From the NCBI GenBank assembly GCA_012295275.1, contig CM022677.1, positions 7,941,491-8,005,490 of the forward strand: DNA of 64,000 nucleotides, given 5' to 3'. This document shows, piece by piece, positions 59,801 to 64,000 of the stretch. Origin of the DNA: Chrysomallon squamiferum (lineage: Eukaryota; Mollusca; Gastropoda; Neomphalida; Peltospiridae). Every line of letters starts with the position of its first letter. Positions within the stretch are counted from its first letter, which is position 1. The notes under the pieces are model-generated. The model was not told the DNA's origin. It saw only the letters and a list, made by a program, of their open reading frames with translations, and ran no database searches. The position numbers and the translations under genes were made by a program.

Positions 59801-59984
59801 TGTGAGACTGTGTATTTTCTGTTGTGTGAGTATTGTAATGTTTGTATATGTGTTAGTTTCTTTAGTGTCTTTTCCTTGTGTTATATGAGTGCATGCATTT
59901 ATGTCTGCACAAAATAGAATATAAACTCAGAAGATAAAGCATTAAATCAATTTATTTAGTAAACTTTAATAAAAAACAGATGTC

Positions 59985-60117
59985 TAGATCAATTTTTATT
60001 ACTAGCTCCTGTTAAATAAAGTAATTAATTATTCGATGTACTAATTTAAAACAGGTCATAAATTAGTAACAGCTGTAGTTAAATTATATTTTCTTTTTAC
60101 AATATTTTTGTTATTTT
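59985..60117 (+). repeat. ~134-bp direct repeat, copy 2
   Basis: Partner of 59,246-59,379, 739 bp downstream. Confidence 0.85.
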
Positions 60118-60119
60118 TA

Positions 60120-61856
60120 ATTAATTAATTTTTATATTTGTTACAATTTTGCTGTTGAATTTGATTTTTTAATTCATTGTTACTGTTTCTTGGTAAAAAA
60201 AAAAGATATAAAATTGTTTTCAGGGTGTTAATTATTATTGATTTTGTTTTTAATTTGGGTGGGAAATTGTATTTGCTTTCTTTATTTATTTCATATGTTT
60301 TTAACAATATAACTAAAGTTTTATCAAAAGAGAGTTATTTCCCTTATGTTATGAAAATTATTATCCATGGTCAGTTGCTTATAATATCATAAATTAATAA
60401 TAATAATAATAAACTAACAAATGAATAAATAAATAATTGGGGTATTCATTCACACAAAACAGAAAAATTACAAAATGAAATGATTTGTATACTTTGTGAA
60501 GGCAATAATTGTATAAAATTGAGTCTAAGAATATTTTGAATTTTAACTCAATTCTCAACATATAAATAATAGTTGCTGGAAAAGTTATACTTATTCTTAA
60601 ATATTACTCAAAAGGAAACAAAGGAATATATATATACATATAGAAGTAAATACAAATTTTCAAGTTAATGAAATGATAAGGAATAATAGTCAATGAAATA
60701 TAAAATTTTTCAAATTAAAATAAATTTTAAATGGAATAAAAAGTGTTGTTATCAAATATTTATTTCATGGAAGACTCAAAAATTATAACAGTAATAATCT
60801 ATTTAAATATTTACAGAATTAAAAATGTAAAACTATTGTGTGTGTGTGTGTTTGTGTGCATGTGCATGCTTGTGCACATTTATGTATGTGTGTATGTGCA
60901 TTTGTGTTTCTGACTAAACAAGAACAAACTTACACTAATATATACAAAAACACACAAACAAAAACATATTTATATTAATTTCTACATAGTTTATAATGTA
61001 TATTTATTAGATTATAACATTTAATGTCTTGTATATCAATTAATTAGAAAATTCTATTAAACTGTATTACAAGCAAATCAAGCAATATTAATGTAAATTC
61101 AAAAGTAATAATAATTGTGTAAATTATCAGTTTATGTCTATTTGAATAAAAATTGGATGCTTTTTTTTTTTTAAAGTTTAATAAATAATAAAATAATATT
61201 AAAAATGATATATAAATTACAATAATGACAATAATAAATTAATAATAAATTTATAAATAAATGAATAAAAAAGTAATAATAAAATTACAATAATGACAAT
61301 GACAGAAATAACTAATTAATAATACATTTTTTTTTATTAATGCTATTAATATTAAAGGGAACTAAACTACAAATGCTATATATCTACAATAATTACTACA
61401 AAATGCATTTCTAAAAATCCACTAAATGATAATAAAATATTATGAGACAAGTTAAATTAGTTTTTATTTTATGTATTTATTCTTCATTAAGTGATGCTGA
61501 AGATGCATAAAACATAAGAAATATGGAAATGGAGGTCGTACCCACGACGCTCCCCGATTTTCTAGTTTCAATGTAAATCATATTCCTGTACTAGAACTAA
61601 CTCGCAATAGCTCACTGGGAATCTTCTTTATAACAGTTTAATAAATTTATAAATTTCACACTAGTGTACACGTGTAAAATAGACTTACTGGTACAAACAG
61701 TGTCTTCAGATGGATAAAAAAATAAACGAATATGCATAACCTAATTTTCTGCCGATAACTCGAATAACGCAGGAGTACTTATCCTTTTGTTACTAGCAGT
61801 AGAGTAAAAAGTAACGTGTGATTTATTTTAATAAGAAACTACAGATAGAATATATA

Positions 61857-61897
<41 letters not shown>

Positions 61898-61955
61898 TGC
61901 AATAAAAAATAAAATAAAAATAGAAATAGTTCTAACAACAAAAATATAATTTCAG
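60120..61955. other. AT-rich noncoding DNA
   Basis: No gene is supported. Another AGTTATTTCCCTTATG core of the short interspersed element lies at about 60,333. A run of about 34 A at 61,861-61,894 precedes the Ser/Thr-rich exon. Confidence 0.5.
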
Positions 61956-62450
61956 AAAGTTACTCTGGAGAAACATCATGTGGAGAACCAGGGACATCAA
62001 CATCTAGGAAACGGAAAGCAGAGGATGATGAATGCCCGGAGAAGACTCCAAAAGTTCGAAAGTCTTCCGAAAGTGACTCTGGAGAAACATCACAGAGCAG
62101 AAAGACCGGGAACATCAACATCTTCAACACAACAGTCTGAAACTTCAAAATGTGACTCTGGAGAAACATCACAGAGCAGAAAGACAACATCAGGGGACAT
62201 CAACATCAGCATCAACCACCACTGCTGAATCAATACAACAGTCTGAAACTTCAAAATGTGACTCTGGAGAAACATCACAGAGCAGAAAGACCAGGGACAT
62301 CAACATCAGCATCACCCACCACTGCTGAATCAATACAACAGTCTGAAACTTCAAAATGTTTCTCTGGAGAAACATCACGTGGAGAAAGACCAAGGACATC
62401 AACATCAGCATCAACCACCACTGCTGAATCAACACAAAGCCTGAATTAGA
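61956..62450 (+). pseudogene. Ser/Thr-rich exon built on a ~100-bp tandem repeat
   Basis: TAATTTCAG opens a frame SYSGETSCGEPGTSTSRKRK, AEDDECPEKTPKVRKSSESD, SGETSQSRKT. It contains an NLS-like RKRK and then about four copies of a ~100-bp unit (SETSKCDSGETS, GTSTSAS, TTTAESIQQ). Because the unit is near but not exactly 99 bp, and copies 1-3 differ by one base around the GAGCAGAAAGACC segment, the frame is lost and regained. The last copy reads SGETSRGERPRTSTSAS to ESTQSLN, TAG. It looks like a disordered nuclear protein segment. The neighbouring half RING finger suggests an E3 ligase such as a PHRF1/Topors-like protein, which is inference. Minus-strand frames are shadows. Confidence 0.45.
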
Positions 62451-62527
62451 TAAGTCAGAAGAATTTTAGAAGACCTTTTAGATAAATGTCATGAAGACTC
62501 GTGTTTACATGAGGGTTTTTTTTTCAG

Positions 62528-62675
62528 CTGTTTGTTGAGGTGGTCTAGAAGCAGAATAAATTGTCCAGTTTGCTCTGAAAGATTCACCATCTTCGTGCAC
62601 ACCACAAGAAATGGAAATTGCCACGTCTCAGAGTCAGGAAAGTCGGACGAAATTTTCCAGCTGGACACATTAACA
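62528..62675 (+). pseudogene. C-terminal half of a RING finger
   Basis: TTTTTTCAG is followed, in the frame starting one base in, by CLLRWSRSRINCPVCSERFT, IFVHTTRNGNCHVSESGKSD and EIFQLDTLT, ending at a donor-like ACA|GTCAGT. Cys, ten residues, CPxC, with a Trp-Ser in between, is the C6/C7/C8 pattern of RING domains in the Topors/PHRF1/SCAF11 group (CIxxWSxxxxxCPxx). The N-terminal half (C1-C5/H) is not in the upstream sequence, so the domain cannot fold here. RING fingers recruit E2 ubiquitin-conjugating enzymes. Confidence 0.5.
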
Positions 62676-62989
62676 GTCAGTCTGTTATCAGTCGTATATT
62701 TACTTCTCTATTTTGGAAAAACTTCTTTGCTAATAGAATTTTGTCTTCTACTAGGATATGAGTAATATTTGAAGCCTTACAACATCACTCTAGGTGTATT
62801 AGTTTTCCTTCAGCTGGTATCCATCTGTTATTTTTTTTATTCTACTGATCAAAAATAGAAATATTTATTCATCTATATATTCTACTATATATTTTACTAT
62901 TCTATTATATATTTTATTCTGCTGCTATGGCTGAACTTAACTGTTTCAAAAAGTTCTTATTCTTATGTTCATAGTAATAATAATAATGG

Positions 62990-63140
62990 TGATGATGATG
63001 ACGATGTTGATGTAGAAAATGGCAGTGATGATGATCATGATGTAAAAGATGCCATGATGATGATGATGATGATAATGTAGAAGACAGCAGTGATGATGAT
63101 GTAAACGAGGCAATGATGATGACGGTGATGATAGTAATAG
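62990..63140 (+). repeat. (GAT)n-rich stretch
   Basis: Imperfect GATGATGAT repeats with AGTGATGATGAT and GATGTAGAAGA interruptions. The minus-strand His/Ser-rich frames are by-products. Confidence 0.8.
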
Positions 63141-63235
63141 AATGCAGATATTTATTTGTAAAATATTTATATGAAGTTGGTAATATCTGCCCTGGACAAC
63201 CAAACCCTAGGATATCTACCCCTTGGACAAGTAAC

Positions 63236-63236
<1 letters not shown>

Positions 63237-63274
<38 letters not shown>

Positions 63275-63300
63275 TATATATATATATATTTATTTTTTTT
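63237..63300 (+). repeat. (AAT)n, (TA)n and poly-T compound repeat
   Basis: About 12 AAT units, then (TA)n, then a T run that serves as the polypyrimidine tract before the next acceptor. Confidence 0.9.
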
Positions 63301-63318
63301 TTTTTTATCTTTGTACAG

Positions 63319-63410
63319 CACAAACCCCGAATCAGGTGAAGATTACAGATTTTGGATTAGCTAAACTTCTTGATTAAAATGAGGAAGAGTACTAAGTTGG
63401 TGGTGGAAAA
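63319..63410 (+). pseudogene. EGFR: EGFR/ErbB-type kinase activation-loop exon with two nonsense codons
   Basis: CTTTGTACAG opens, in phase, QTPNQVKITDFGLAKLLD, TAA (63,375-63,377), NEEEY, TAA (63,393-63,395), VGGGK, then GT at 63,411. Vertebrate EGFR has the same length between LAKLL and GGK. The DFG motif that binds Mg-ATP is present, and the acidic EEEY carries the activation-loop Tyr. The donor after GGK is at the same place as the vertebrate exon boundary (before VPIKWMALE). DFGLAKLL is diagnostic of the EGFR family among tyrosine kinases. No neighbouring EGFR exons occur upstream within about 5 kb or in the 590 bp downstream. A stranded, dead exon is the best reading. Confidence 0.8.
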
Positions 63411-64000
63411 GTGGAACAGTAGTAATTCACATTTCTTACTAATCAAAAAACACTGATAAATTGGTTCAAATTCTGATTTTAAATATTGAAGTTTAAATTC
63501 TGTTTTCTTATTAATAGGGAATATTGAAGAACTGAAATTCTGAATGGTTGAAATTCAATTTTCTTATTAATAGGGAACTTACAAACTGAAACTTGGAACA
63601 GTCTTAATTCAGTTTTTTTTTATTAACTGGGAACATTGATGTGCTGAAATTTCGAAAAGATTAAATTTGAGATGTTATGCTATAAACTGGAAAATATATG
63701 AGAAACGAGATTTTATTCTTTTTCACTGTTTCAGATGCCAATCAATAATAAAATTTCTTAAAAAAAAAAGATGAATGAATGTGTATTGTTTTATAGTCTC
63801 AATTTTAACAAACATATGAAATTTCGCTATGATTGCTTTGAATGCCAGTCTTTAATTTTCTATGAGGTAGTGCATATAGGGAAAATGTTCATCACAAAAA
63901 TCTGCATGAACATTTTCCCATTCCCTTGTTTATTATCATATCACCTTTTCCACTAAATATGTTTTCACAGGGCTACTTCTCACAAGAAATTACTGAAAAC
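63411..64000. other. AT-rich noncoding DNA
   Basis: No gene is seen. A weak tandem phrase (TGAAATTC, TTTTCTTATTAATAGGGAA) recurs about three times between 63,465 and 63,650. Confidence 0.5.

Noticed and set aside
61960-62435. Minus-strand frames with SPESHFEVSDCC-like repeats
   Set aside because: Shadows of the plus-strand Ser/Thr-rich repeat exon.
43387-63410. Reassigned stop codons (TAA read as sense) to explain in-frame stops in MCC and EGFR exons
   Set aside because: Other exons end normally at TAA or TAG after conserved C-termini, frameshifts occur as well, and no animal nuclear code is known to read TAA as sense.

Overview
The window is animal nuclear DNA. It is about 70% A+T by eye, very poor in long open frames, full of microsatellites and minisatellites, and its recognisable genes are split into short exons with GT/AG borders. 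No bacterial or organellar genes are seen. Several mobile-element remnants (a LINE ORF1-like frame, an integrase-derived KRBA2-like frame, piggyBac, mariner) and short copies containing an AGTTATNTCCCTT core suggest a lophotrochozoan, most likely a mollusc. That placement is inference.

Layout. 1-784 (-): the N-terminal end of a prolyl 4-hydroxylase alpha subunit, running off the left edge. 0.8-17.3 kb: mostly simple and tandem repeats and AT-rich DNA. 17.4-17.6 kb (+) and 21.1-21.25 kb (+): two terminal exons of unrecognised genes, separated by a 33-bp minisatellite. 23.3-24.4 kb: an inverted copy of the 3' end of a coiled-coil gene found at 53-54.6 kb. 25.4-31.4 kb: a mobile-element island holding a LINE ORF1-like frame swollen by a 51-bp array, a piggyBac-like end, an integrase-derived frame with a 21-bp array, and a decayed piggyBac transposase. 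31.7-32.5 kb: a ~50-bp minisatellite whose reverse complement forms a much larger array at 55.2-58.2 kb. 32.8-37.7 kb (-): three leucine-rich-repeat exons plus a candidate first exon and a candidate last exon. 43.4-50.1 kb (+): most exons of an MCC (colorectal mutant cancer protein) homologue, with a 437-bp mariner-type deletion derivative in one intron. 50.9-54.4 kb (+): a coiled-coil gene of uncertain family. 58.4-61.9 kb: repeats. 62.0-62.7 kb (+): a serine/threonine-rich repeat exon and half a RING finger. 63.3 kb (+): one EGFR-type kinase activation-loop exon.

The most unusual property is that almost every gene I can recognise is broken. P4HA has two +1 frameshifts. MCC has two nonsense codons, two +1 frameshifts, a missing exon and a weak donor. 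The LRR exons carry one nonsense codon and one frameshift. The coiled-coil gene has at least three lesions. The EGFR exon carries two in-frame TAA codons in an otherwise perfectly sized exon. Exon borders and protein similarity remain clear, so decay is recent, or the assembly carries many indels, or both. No working pathway can be inferred; this reads as a graveyard of gene fragments between repeats.
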